DNA from: Burkholderia catarinensis
Lineage (GTDB): Bacteria > Pseudomonadota > Gammaproteobacteria > Burkholderiales > Burkholderiaceae
Length of the DNA stretch: 64,000 nt
Assembly (NCBI RefSeq): GCF_001883705.2
Contig: NZ_MDEQ02000032.1
Span: 1 to 64,000, forward strand
Direction: 5' to 3'
The translations under genes and the position numbers were made by a program. Within the stretch, counting starts at the first letter, position 1, and each line of letters opens with the position of its first letter. Under the pieces are notes generated by a model, which had not been told where the DNA came from, ran no database searches, and was given only the letters and a program-made list of their open reading frames with translations. Positions 1 to 7,907 of this stretch are shown in pieces.

Positions 1-245
1 ACTATCAGGACATCCATGAGCGTTACGGCTTGCGCTGTTCGATGACGGACGGCTACGACTGCTATCAGAATGCTCTGGCCGAGCGGGTCAACGGCATCCT
101 CAAGGGCGAGTTCCTGTTGCAACGTCCCGCTGACCTTGAGCAGGCCGCCAAGATGGTCGAACAGTCGGTTCGCATCTATAACCACGAGCGGCCACATGCC
201 GCTCTGAAATACAAAACGCCCGATGCGGTGCATCGGGCGCTCTAG
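1..245 (+). CDS. IS3-family transposase OrfB, C-terminal end (cut by window edge)
   Basis: The frame is open from the first bases (first full codon at 3) to a TAG at 243-245, so this is the tail of a gene that starts outside the window. It reads as the end of the DDE integrase core of IS3-group OrfB transposases: MTDGYDCYQNALAERVNG, then a K-E-F segment and the typical closing RIYNHERPHAALKYKTPDAVH. In this family the enzyme cuts and joins the element ends, and OrfB is normally made as an OrfAB fusion by frameshifting. The last catalytic Glu would lie in the ALAERVNG region. Whether the full element is intact cannot be judged here. Confidence 0.85.
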   Translation, partial: YQDIHERYGLRCSMTDGYDCYQNALAERVNGILKGEFLLQRPADLEQAAKMVEQSVRIYNHERPHAALKYKTPDAVHRAL

Positions 246-256
246 GGGCCGGATAC

Positions 257-281
257 TGTCAACCTATTCCAGGACTTGACA
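257..281. repeat. Putative right end of the IS3-family element
   Basis: Just after the transposase stop is a 25-base imperfect palindrome that begins TGTCAA and ends TTGACA. IS3-family elements end in terminal inverted repeats a few bases beyond orfB, so this is the likely right end. The matching left end and the target duplication lie outside the window, so the exact boundary is unproven. Confidence 0.5.
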
Positions 282-291
282 GGACGAAGCT

Positions 292-310
292 GCGGGTGCG
301 TCGCACCCGC
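292..310 (-). terminator. Hairpin downstream of azoR, without a clear T run
   Basis: GCGGGTGC (292-299) pairs with GCACCCGC (303-310), a perfect 8-bp stem with a 3-base loop, 8 bases past the azoR stop on its coding side. A Rho-independent terminator should be followed by T residues on the minus strand, but the IS end begins almost at once. The T tract may have been replaced by the insertion, or the hairpin may only stabilise the mRNA. Confidence 0.4.
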
Positions 311-317
311 ATCGACC

Positions 318-914
318 TTACGCGGCAGCGATCGCTTCGCGTGCGCTGGCAAGCGCGGCGGTTTGCGCATCCGGCCCGAGGTTCAGGCCTTCCGCGAAGA
401 TGAAGCTCACGTCGGTCATGCCGACGAAGCCGAGGAACGTGCGCAGGTACGGCGTCTGGCTGTCGTTCGGCGTACCGGCATACTTGCCGCCGCGGGCGGT
501 CACGACGTGGACCTTCTTGCCCTTGATCAGGCCTTCCGGACCGTTCTCGGTGTAGCGGAACGTGACGCCTGCACGGGCGATCCAGTCGAAGTACGTCTTC
601 AGTTGCGACGAGATGCCGAAGTTGTACATCGGTGCGCCGATCACGATGATGTCGGCGGCTTGCAGCTCGGCGATCAGCGTATCGCTCTTCGCGACGATCG
701 CATTCTGCTCCGCGGTGCGCTGGTCGGCCGGCGTGAAGAACGCGCCGAGCACCGATTCGTCGAGGTGCGGCAGTGCATCGGCCAGCAGGTCGCGAACCAC
801 GACCTTCGCGCCGGGGTTCGATTGTTGCAGCTTTGCCGTCAGTTCGTTGGCCAGCAGCGTGGATTGCGCACCTTGCGAACGCGCCGCGGAATTGATTTGC
901 AGAATGGTCGTCAT
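318..914 (-). CDS. azoR: FMN-dependent NADH-azoreductase
   Basis: A 198-residue flavodoxin-fold protein, the usual AzoR length. AzoR reduces azo compounds and quinones by two-electron steps using NADH and bound FMN, as a cytosolic homodimer. Visible signatures are the N-terminal SAARSQGAQS phosphate-binding loop (residues 9-18), the FMN-contacting PMYNFGI motif (95-101) and the TARGG loop (139-143). It appears to be transcribed alone, facing the IS element, with a hairpin at its 3' side. The family is also annotated as FMN-dependent NADH:quinone oxidoreductase, and the natural substrate is probably a quinone rather than an azo dye. Identification is by recalled family motifs. Confidence 0.93.
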   Translation of the reverse strand: MTTILQINSAARSQGAQSTLLANELTAKLQQSNPGAKVVVRDLLADALPHLDESVLGAFFTPADQRTAEQNAIVAKSDTLIAELQAADIIVIGAPMYNFGISSQLKTYFDWIARAGVTFRYTENGPEGLIKGKKVHVVTARGGKYAGTPNDSQTPYLRTFLGFVGMTDVSFIFAEGLNLGPDAQTAALASAREAIAAA

Positions 915-1060
915 GTCAGGCTCCAGTTAGGTTGCGCTTCGGTAGCGCGAGTGACGCCATTGTGCGTGGCCGCATGAACGCGAAAAAGCGGGTTCAGGGC
1001 GACGGATTGTTGCAGCAGCAGAACAATCCTCGATCGCGCCCTGATACCCGCTGCCGGTGT

Positions 1061-2860
1061 TCAACCTTTCAGCCAGGCTTCCCGGGCCTTCGATAGCGCA
1101 GCCGGCTTCGCTGCCGCCGTCAGCCGGTAGCGCGTCACTTCCGGGCCGTCGAGCTTCAGTTTCGCGGTGCGCAGCTCGTCGCGGCGGAACGCGTGAACCT
1201 CGACCTTGTCGCCCGGCCGGTAGCGCGCGAGCAATGCATCGAGGTTCGTACCCGTCACGCGCAGCCCGTCGATTGCGATCAGCGTGTCGCCGGCCGACAG
1301 CCCCGCGCGATGCGCGGCGCCACCTTCATAGACGGCCGCGAACGTGCAGTCCGCGCCGCCGCGCAGGCGCGCGCCGATCGTCGGCTTCGCGGCCGCGCCG
1401 CTGGCGACCTCGGGCGCCAGCGTCACGCCGAACGGCGCGAGCAACTCGCCGAGCGGCAGGTCGCGCGTGCCGTGCACGGCGTCGGCGAACAGGCGGCCGA
1501 GCGCGACGCCGGTCGCCTGTTCGATCAGCGCCTCGACTTCGTTTTCCTCGACGCCCGCCGGCTTGCCGCGATAGAAATCGCGACCGTAGCGTTGCCACAG
1601 CAGGCGCATCACGTCGTCGAGCGACTTCCGGTTGCGCGTCTGTGCGCGTATCGCGAGATCGAACGCAAGCGCGACGAGCGAACCCTTCGTGTAGTAGCTG
1701 ACGATCGCGTTGGTCGCGTTCTCGTCCTGGCGGTAGTACTTGATCCACGCGTCGAACGAGCTTTCCGCGACGCTTTGCTTGAGCCGGCCCGTGCCGCGCA
1801 GCACGCCGCCGACCGTGCGGCCGAGCGCCGCGAAATATTCGTCTTGCGACATCAGCCCGCTACGCACCAGCATCAGGTCGTCGTAATACGACGTGAAGCC
1901 TTCGAACAGCCACAGCAGCGACGTGTAGTTCTCGCGCGTGAGGTCGTACGGCACGAACGCCGCCGGTTTGATGCGTTTCACGTTCCACGTGTGGAAGTAC
2001 TCGTGGCTGCAGAGACCGAGATACGTGCGATAGCCTTCCGTCGTGTCGGGCCGCCCCTTCACCGGCAGGTCGGTCCGGTTGCAGATCAGCGCGGTCGACG
2101 CGCGATGCTCGAGGCCCCCGTAGCCGTCGCTCACCGCAAGCGTCATGAACACGTAGCGGTCCATCGGCGCCTTCTTCGATTTCGGCTCGAACAGCGCGAT
2201 CTGCGCTTCGCACACCCGCTTCAGGTCGGTACGCAGCCGCTCCAGGTCGAGCTGCGTCACGCGCCCCGCAATCACGATGTCGTGCGGCACGCCGTGTGCG
2301 TCGAACGTCGCGAGCGCGAATTCGCCGATCGTCACCGGATGGTCGGAAAGCTCATCGTAGTTCGACGCACGATACGCACCGAACCCGTAGCGCTTCGTAC
2401 CGCGCGCCTCGGGCAGCGCGGTACCGACGCGCCACGCGCGGAACGCCGCGCCGGCCGGTTTCGCGATGTCGACTTCGCACGGTGCATCCTCGCGGCCGGA
2501 GACGCTCAGGAACACGGCCGTCGCGTTGAAGAAACCGCCCGATTCGTCGAGATACGCGGAGCGCACCGACAGGTCCCACGCATACACGTCGTAGCGCAGC
2601 GTCAGCGCGCCGTTCACGGGCGCAGCCTGCCACGTGTGCTTGTCGGTCTTCGCGATCCGCACCTTGCGGCCCGCCTCGTTGAACGCGCCGAGCGTCACGA
2701 TGTTGCGCGCGAACTCGCGCACGAGATAGCTGCCCGGAATCCATACCGGCAGCGAGAAGCGCTGGCCTTCGGGATCGGGATCGGCGACCGTCACCGACAC
2801 TTCGAACAGGTGCGCGGCAAGATCTTTCGGGACAATCGAATAGCGGATCGGCTGGGTCAT
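1061..2860 (-). CDS. M61-family zinc metallopeptidase with PDZ domain
   Basis: 599 residues from the ATG at 2860, where the M61 N-terminal domain begins (MTQPIRYSIVPKD). The same frame is open upstream to 3190, but that part overlaps dsbC and looks non-coding. The M61 (glycyl aminopeptidase) family hydrolyses N-terminal residues of peptides. The zinc site is clear: HEYFH at 286-290 and the downstream Glu in FEGFTSYYDD (Glu320). A PDZ domain covers roughly the last 110 residues (GLSAGDTLIAIDGLRVTG). No signal peptide is visible, so it is probably cytoplasmic. It is last in a leftward group after the ubiH-like gene and dsbC, 107 bp from dsbC. Confidence 0.9.
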   Translation of the reverse strand: MTQPIRYSIVPKDLAAHLFEVSVTVADPDPEGQRFSLPVWIPGSYLVREFARNIVTLGAFNEAGRKVRIAKTDKHTWQAAPVNGALTLRYDVYAWDLSVRSAYLDESGGFFNATAVFLSVSGREDAPCEVDIAKPAGAAFRAWRVGTALPEARGTKRYGFGAYRASNYDELSDHPVTIGEFALATFDAHGVPHDIVIAGRVTQLDLERLRTDLKRVCEAQIALFEPKSKKAPMDRYVFMTLAVSDGYGGLEHRASTALICNRTDLPVKGRPDTTEGYRTYLGLCSHEYFHTWNVKRIKPAAFVPYDLTRENYTSLLWLFEGFTSYYDDLMLVRSGLMSQDEYFAALGRTVGGVLRGTGRLKQSVAESSFDAWIKYYRQDENATNAIVSYYTKGSLVALAFDLAIRAQTRNRKSLDDVMRLLWQRYGRDFYRGKPAGVEENEVEALIEQATGVALGRLFADAVHGTRDLPLGELLAPFGVTLAPEVASGAAAKPTIGARLRGGADCTFAAVYEGGAAHRAGLSAGDTLIAIDGLRVTGTNLDALLARYRPGDKVEVHAFRRDELRTAKLKLDGPEVTRYRLTAAAKPAALSKAREAWLKG

Positions 2861-2967
2861 CGTGGCAATCGGTCGGTCGAATACGGCGGCGAAAACGAAG
2901 AGAGGCGCCGGCAGATAACGCGGGCGCCCCTCGCTGGTCGGGCCATGCGGCCCGGCGTGTCGGTCGG

Positions 2968-3696
2968 TTACTTGCTCGAGGCGAGCGCCTGGTTGAGCTG
3001 GTCGGCCGATACTGCGCCCGGCAGGCGGCGGCCGTCCGGCAGGAAGATCGTCGGCGTGCCCGTGACATTCATCCCGCGGCCGAGCGCGAGGTTCTTGTCG
3101 AGCGCGCTGGTATCGCAGCTGGCGGCGCCGGACGGGGCGCGGTGGTCGAGCATCCAGCTCTGCCACGTCTTCGCGCGGTCGGTCGCGCACCAGATCGCCT
3201 TCGACTTCATGGTCGAATCCGGCGACAGCACCGGGTACAGGAACGTATAGACGGTCACGTTGTCGACCGACTGCAGCGTCGTCTCGAGCTTCTTGCAGTA
3301 CGGGCAGTTCGGATCGGAGAACACCGCGATCTTGCGTGCGCCGTTGCCCTTGACCACCTTGATCGCATTCGCGAACGGCAGGCTCGCGAAGTCGATCTTG
3401 TTGATTTCGGACAGGCGTGCGTCGGTCAGGTTCTTGTGCGTCTTGGTGTCGACGAGATCGCCGAGCAGCACGTAGTCGCCCGCCGCATCGCTATAGATGA
3501 TCTGCGAGCCGAGGTCCACTTCGTAAAGGCCCGCGACCGGCGATTTCGACACGTTCTTGATCGGCGCGTCGCTGCCGAGACGGGCCTGCAGCGTGGCTTT
3601 CAGCTTGTCGGTGGTCTGGTCGGCCTGCGCGGTGCAGCCAAGCGTCGCCATCGTGACGGCCAGCGCCAGCGACGCGATGCGGATCGTTTTTTTCAT
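2968..3696 (-). CDS. dsbC: Thiol:disulfide interchange protein DsbC
   Basis: A 242-residue periplasmic disulfide isomerase. It starts with a signal peptide (KK followed by a hydrophobic stretch and a Cys at 21). The dimerisation domain covers about 28-90 and the thioredoxin-fold catalytic domain follows, with the active site CPYC at 131-134. The cis-proline loop appears as VTGTPTIF near residue 213. DsbC reshuffles wrong disulfides in exported proteins and is kept reduced by DsbD. It sits 90 bp downstream of the ubiH-like gene on the same strand. Cys21 could suggest a lipobox, but the following Ala-Asp cleavage site favours a soluble periplasmic protein. Confidence 0.93.
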   Translation of the reverse strand: MKKTIRIASLALAVTMATLGCTAQADQTTDKLKATLQARLGSDAPIKNVSKSPVAGLYEVDLGSQIIYSDAAGDYVLLGDLVDTKTHKNLTDARLSEINKIDFASLPFANAIKVVKGNGARKIAVFSDPNCPYCKKLETTLQSVDNVTVYTFLYPVLSPDSTMKSKAIWCATDRAKTWQSWMLDHRAPSGAASCDTSALDKNLALGRGMNVTGTPTIFLPDGRRLPGAVSADQLNQALASSK

Positions 3697-3786
3697 CGAA
3701 ATCTTCCTTCAGCTCAATCGGTGTGCACGGCACAGTGTACGCCGTAACGGAACCGTGTCCGACCGGCAAAGCGGCCGAAGGTTCGA

Positions 3787-4965
3787 TCAGCCGAGCGCAG
3801 CCGACACGAGCCAGCGCTTCACGAGCGGCTGCGCGCCGACGAAGGCCATGCCCGCATTGCGCACGGCCTTCGCGAGCGAGCCCGGCACCGCGAACAGCCG
3901 CTGCAGCCCGTCGGTCGCGACCATCAGCGCACGGATGTCCTCGCGACGCGAACGTTCGTAGCGGCGCAGCAGCACCGTATCGCCGAGGTTGCGGAAGCTT
4001 TCCTTGCCCGCGATCGCGTCGGCGAGCGCGGCGACGTCGCGCAGCCCGAGGTTCATCCCCTGCCCCGCGAGCGGGTGGATCAGGTGCGCGGCATCGCCGA
4101 CGAGCGCGACGCGCGGCGCGATCAGCTTGTCGACCGTCTGCAGCGCCAGCGGAAAGCCGGCGGCCGGCGTCACGCATTCGAGCGTGCCGACCTGGCCGTG
4201 CGACACACGCTCGACCTCGGCCGCGAGCTGCGCCGGATCGAGTGCGAGCAATTCGTCCGCGTGCGCGGTGTGCGCGGACCATACGAGCGACACGTGGCCG
4301 TCCGGCAGCGGCAGCAGCGCGACGATCTCGCCTTCATGGAACCACTGGTAGGCCGTCTCGCGGTGCGGCAACGACGCCTTGAAGTTCGCGACGACGCCCG
4401 TCTGCCGGTAGTCGCGCCGCTCGACCCTGGCCCCCATTTGGGAGCGCACCCACGAATGCGCGCCGTCGGCACCGACGACGAGGTCCGCCTCCAGCACCTG
4501 CCCGGACGACAGCGTGAGCACGGCCGCATCGTCGCGTACGTCGAAACCCTGCGCGCGCGCATCGAACCACGTGAGGTTCGGCTGGAACCGCAGTGCGGCG
4601 TCGAGCGACGTCTCGACCAGCGACGATTCGGCGATCCACGCGAGCTGCGGCACGGAAGCCTGGTACGCGGAGAAATGCAGTTCCGCGTGCGCATCGCCGT
4701 ACACACGCATGTCGTAGACGGGCGCGAGCCGGCCGTGGTCGAGCGCCTGCCAGACCCGCAGCCGCTCGAGCAAGGCCTGCGAACTGGTGGACAGCGCGTA
4801 GACGCGCGTGTCGAATGCGAGATCGGCAGGGCGCGGCGTGGCCGGCTGGGCGAGCAAGGCCGTCTTGTAGCCGGACTGGGTCAGCGCGAGCGCGGCCGTC
4901 TTGCCGACGAGCCCGCCGCCGACCACGGCGACGTCGAAGGTGTGGTGGGCAGTCATGGCGGGCAT
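3787..4965 (-). CDS. UbiH/UbiF/COQ6-family FAD-dependent hydroxylase
   Basis: 392 residues, the usual size for ubiquinone-pathway flavin hydroxylases, which use O2 and NAD(P)H to hydroxylate the ring of ubiquinone precursors at the inner membrane. The N-terminal dinucleotide fold VVGGGLVG is at about 14-21. The second FAD motif, GDAAHLIHPLAGQGMNLG, lies at about 310-327. A second in-frame ATG lies at 4956 (MTAHHTF) and could be the true start. Which ring position it acts on (UbiH, UbiF or the broader UbiM type) cannot be decided from the sequence, so no symbol is given. It leads the leftward group with dsbC. Confidence 0.85.
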   Translation of the reverse strand: MPAMTAHHTFDVAVVGGGLVGKTAALALTQSGYKTALLAQPATPRPADLAFDTRVYALSTSSQALLERLRVWQALDHGRLAPVYDMRVYGDAHAELHFSAYQASVPQLAWIAESSLVETSLDAALRFQPNLTWFDARAQGFDVRDDAAVLTLSSGQVLEADLVVGADGAHSWVRSQMGARVERRDYRQTGVVANFKASLPHRETAYQWFHEGEIVALLPLPDGHVSLVWSAHTAHADELLALDPAQLAAEVERVSHGQVGTLECVTPAAGFPLALQTVDKLIAPRVALVGDAAHLIHPLAGQGMNLGLRDVAALADAIAGKESFRNLGDTVLLRRYERSRREDIRALMVATDGLQRLFAVPGSLAKAVRNAGMAFVGAQPLVKRWLVSAALG

Positions 4966-5211
4966 TATAGCCGCGGGGCCAAACCCTTACGCGGCCGGAC
5001 TTTGCGGGAAATCAGCAGAATCGCAGGCGGATGCGGCGGCACAGCGGCCCGCCGCATCCGCCGTTCGGCGCAAGCCCGGAATCCGGGGCGTCGGCACGGT
5101 ACAATAGCGTCCTTGACCGTCGGCCCGCCGCGCCCCAAGCGCCGGCCGCCCTTTTTTCCCGCGCCGCCGTGCCCTGTCCGGCCGCGCCGCCACACCCGTT
5201 CGAAGGATTCC

Positions 5212-6306
5212 ATGAGTCTCAAATGCGGCATCGTCGGCTTGCCCAACGTCGGCAAGTCCACCCTGTTCAATGCGCTGACCAAGGCCGGCATCGCCGCCGA
5301 GAACTACCCGTTCTGCACGATCGAGCCGAACGTCGGCATCGTCGAGGTGCCCGATACGCGCCTGAAGGGGCTCTCCGAGATCGTCAAGCCCGAGCGTGTC
5401 GTGCCGGCCGTCGTCGAATTCGTCGACATCGCCGGCCTCGTCGCGGGCGCGAGCAAGGGTGAAGGCCTCGGCAACCAGTTCCTCGCGAACATCCGCGAAA
5501 CCGATGCGATCACGCACGTCGTGCGCTGCTTCGAGGACGAGAACGTCATTCACGTCGCCGGCAAGGTCAGCCCGATCGACGACATCGAGGTGATCAACAC
5601 CGAACTCGCGCTCGCCGACCTCAGCACCGTCGAGAAGGCGCTCACGCGCTACTCGAAGGCCGCGAAGTCGGGCAACGACAAGGAAGCGGCCAAGCTCGTC
5701 GCGGTGCTCGACAAGGTGCGCGCGCAACTCGACCAGGGCAAGGCCGTGCGCGGCCTCACGCTGTCGGACGACGAACAGGCGCTGCTCAAGCCGTTCTGCC
5801 TGATCACCGCGAAGCCGACGATGTACGTCGCGAACGTGAAGGACGACGGCTTCGAGAACAATCCGCACCTCGACGCAGTGCGCAAGTACGCGGAAAGCGA
5901 GAATGCGCCGGTGGTCGCCGTATGCGCGGCGATCGAGGCGGAAATCGCCGATCTCGACGACGCGGACAAGGAAGCGTTCCTCGCCGACATGGGCATGGAA
6001 GAGCCGGGCCTCGATCGCGTGATCCGCGCGGGCTTCAAGCTGCTCGGCCTGCAGACCTACTTCACCGCGGGCGTGAAGGAAGTGCGCGCGTGGACGATCC
6101 ATATCGGCGACACGGCGCCGCAGGCGGCCGGCGTGATCCACACCGACTTCGAGCGCGGCTTCATTCGCGCGCAGACGATCGCGTTCGACGACTTCATCAC
6201 GTACAAGGGTGAACAAGGTGCGAAGGAAGCCGGGAAGATGCGCGCGGAAGGGAAGGAATATGTCGTGCACGACGGGGATGTGATGAACTTCCTGTTCAAC
6301 GTCTGA
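5212..6306 (+). CDS. ychF: Redox-regulated GTPase/ATPase YchF (Obg family)
   Basis: 364 residues from the ATG at 5212, matching the 363-residue E. coli protein; the frame is open far upstream but that part is antisense to the ubiH-like gene. The P-loop GLPNVGKS is at 9-16, the G2/G3 region has FVDIAGLVAGASKGEGLGN, and NVKD replaces the usual NKxD guanine-specificity motif, which explains why YchF prefers ATP. A helical hairpin and a C-terminal TGS domain (VRAWTIHIGDTAPQAAGVIH onward) follow. YchF binds ribosomes and dampens oxidative-stress responses in the species studied. TACAAT at 5100-5105 may be the -10 element. A strong terminator ends the unit. Confidence 0.96.
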   Translation: MSLKCGIVGLPNVGKSTLFNALTKAGIAAENYPFCTIEPNVGIVEVPDTRLKGLSEIVKPERVVPAVVEFVDIAGLVAGASKGEGLGNQFLANIRETDAITHVVRCFEDENVIHVAGKVSPIDDIEVINTELALADLSTVEKALTRYSKAAKSGNDKEAAKLVAVLDKVRAQLDQGKAVRGLTLSDDEQALLKPFCLITAKPTMYVANVKDDGFENNPHLDAVRKYAESENAPVVAVCAAIEAEIADLDDADKEAFLADMGMEEPGLDRVIRAGFKLLGLQTYFTAGVKEVRAWTIHIGDTAPQAAGVIHTDFERGFIRAQTIAFDDFITYKGEQGAKEAGKMRAEGKEYVVHDGDVMNFLFNV

Positions 6307-6330
6307 GCGTTGCTTCGACACATATCAGCG

Positions 6331-6360
6331 AAAAGCCCGCTTGCGCGGGCTTTTTTCTTT
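6331..6360 (+). terminator. Rho-independent terminator after ychF
   Basis: AGCCCGC (6334-6340), loop TTGC, GCGGGCT (6345-6351), then a run of T residues. It starts 25 bp past the ychF stop. The A-rich left flank makes it partly usable from the other strand. Confidence 0.93.
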
Positions 6361-6412
6361 TCGGTGCGCCGGGTTCGTCATGATCGATTCCACGGGCTCG
6401 ATTTCAATCCGG

Positions 6413-6643
6413 TTACGCCTGCAGCCTGCCCCTTTTAATGCCAAGCTCAGTGCATGGAGCAAATCGACGCGTGCTCGATACGGTTGCGCGGATGATATTT
6501 CGACCAGACAAACTGACTGAAATAGCTTTCCGCAACCTCAGGCCGTGTCCGGAGCCAGCCGCCTTCTTGCGGCATGCGCGCGTCTCCTTCGCCTCGTTTC
6601 TGACAGCCCTGAAGCGCGCTTTCATGTCAATTGAATCATCCAT
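6413..6643 (-). CDS. Small basic protein of unknown function
   Basis: A 76-codon frame starting at the ATG at 6643, with a good ribosome-binding site (AGGAGA) seven bases upstream, 39 bp after the hydrolase gene. The product is basic (many Arg and Lys), with no signal peptide or membrane segment. I do not recognise it. Codon use is less GC-biased than in neighbouring genes and the last 30 codons look random, so it may be a degraded gene or may be spurious. The Shine-Dalgarno sequence is the main argument for it. Confidence 0.35.
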   Translation of the reverse strand: MDDSIDMKARFRAVRNEAKETRACRKKAAGSGHGLRLRKAISVSLSGRNIIRATVSSTRRFAPCTELGIKRGRLQA

Positions 6644-6682
6644 CGTGGTCTCCTGGTGCGAGGATGCGAACGACACGTGCTG

Positions 6683-7552
6683 TCAGCGCAGCAATCCTCT
6701 GGTGAGTTCCGGCCACAGCGACGAATGCTCGCGGCGGAACATGCCGACGTGCCCAATTGCTCGGCCGTCGGGGGTTTCTGGATGGATGAAATGGACGTCG
6801 CGCTCTGCTCTCGACAGCAGGCGCAACCAATCTTCGATATTGGCCGGCGTGGCGAGCGGGTCGTCGGTTGCGGCCACAACGGTGACGGGCGCAGCAAATT
6901 CGTCGTAGTAGTGGCGTGTCACCCCTGCTCCGAACTCGTTCTCCACATATCCGGGCCGACGGCACCACCGGGCCCACTGAAGTCCGACGCACGGCGGCAA
7001 ATCATCGCCCCAACCGAGTACCCTGGCTGGAACGTAGCCGAGCAGCCGAGCGGAAATCGGCACGTACGCATTCGCAAGCAGCAATGCGGCGAAACGCTTT
7101 GGCCAGCGAATGTTGCCGACATATCCGGACGACGCCGAGATAGCGCACAAAGAACGAACCAACGCGTGATTCGACATCAGGCCAACCAGTTGTGCGCCCG
7201 CGCTATGCCCGATCAAATGCGCGTCGTGCGCACCGGTTTCGCCGAGGAGCCAATCAAGCGCCGCAGGCATATCGAGCTGCCCCCAGTCCTGTTTCCGCGC
7301 GCGTGACTGGCGAACATGATGCGTACCGAGCGACGCGCCGATTCCGCGATAGTCGAATACGAACGTCGAATAGCCGTCGTGACGTAACCAATCTGCGAAC
7401 GGAAAATAAAAAGATTGTCGAATCCCTGTTGCAGGACAGATGAGCACTGGGGAACGATCACCGTCGACTGCCGGGAAATAGGTTCCGTTTAGCGGGAATC
7501 CGTCGCGGGCGGGGAAAGCAATGTAGGCGCGAGTTGTCGAGCGCTCACTCAT
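6683..7552 (-). CDS. Alpha/beta hydrolase (S33-like, serine hydrolase)
   Basis: 289 residues with a full alpha/beta-hydrolase layout. A beta-hairpin start (FPARDGFPLNGTYF) is followed by the oxyanion strand, VFDYRGIGASLG, and the nucleophile elbow GHSAG near residue 125. An Asp in ATDDPLATP and a His in IGHVGMF, at about 232 and 270, could complete the triad. It is probably cytoplasmic, and the substrate is unknown. The gene and the small frame downstream lie alone between two strong terminators, and the codon use looks less GC-biased than the surroundings. This suggests an accessory or acquired gene. Confidence 0.85.
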   Translation of the reverse strand: MSERSTTRAYIAFPARDGFPLNGTYFPAVDGDRSPVLICPATGIRQSFYFPFADWLRHDGYSTFVFDYRGIGASLGTHHVRQSRARKQDWGQLDMPAALDWLLGETGAHDAHLIGHSAGAQLVGLMSNHALVRSLCAISASSGYVGNIRWPKRFAALLLANAYVPISARLLGYVPARVLGWGDDLPPCVGLQWARWCRRPGYVENEFGAGVTRHYYDEFAAPVTVVAATDDPLATPANIEDWLRLLSRAERDVHFIHPETPDGRAIGHVGMFRREHSSLWPELTRGLLR

Positions 7553-7821
7553 CGTTTCGACTTCAATACAGTCGACGAACGAAAAGGCGCATCGATCGCG
7601 CGATCAGACAGAAAGCGCTGTCTGATAATGTTGTTCACCGACAAAGGACACCAAATCGATTCATCCATCGATTCACCTCGGTAGTCGAAGCAATCAATGT
7701 AAGAGCAAGTCTTTGCCGATGAAATCAGACGAGTTCGATTATTGCGCGCTAATTGCGCCTTGCTCCTTGTCCCTCGCGATGATTCTCCCGCCGCCCCCGG
7801 CAGCCGCGTCGGTTATCAAAA
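7553..7821. other. Intergenic region, no gene seen
   Basis: About 270 bp between the hydrolase start and the gabP terminator, with lower G+C than the surroundings. It presumably holds the hydrolase promoter. A 62-codon rightward frame at 7534-7722 has no ribosome-binding site and no recognisable product. Confidence 0.5.
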
Positions 7822-7860
7822 AAAATGGCCCGACCAGCGCTTGCCGGTCGGGCCATTTTT
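7822..7860. terminator. Strong bidirectional terminator (gabP side)
   Basis: AAAATGGCCCGACC (7822-7835) pairs with GGTCGGGCCATTTT (7846-7859) around a 10-base loop. A runs lie on the left and T runs on the right, so it can act on both strands. It sits 48 bp past the gabP stop. Confidence 0.93.
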
Positions 7861-7907
7861 CATGACGGGAGCGTTCCCGCCCACCGCCACACCATCACTT
7901 TAGCTCG

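Noticed and set aside
1193..3250. A 685-codon rightward open frame opposite the M61 peptidase gene
   Set aside because: It is an antisense shadow in GC-rich DNA: Arg/Ala/His-rich, no recognisable domain, while the opposite strand carries a complete zinc peptidase.
4075..5211. N-terminal extension of ychF by 379 codons
   Set aside because: The extension runs antisense to the ubiH-like gene, and the family start is at the ATG at 5212, giving the standard length.
7534..7722. 62-codon rightward frame near the hydrolase start
   Set aside because: No ribosome-binding site, no recognisable product, and it overlaps the hydrolase start.
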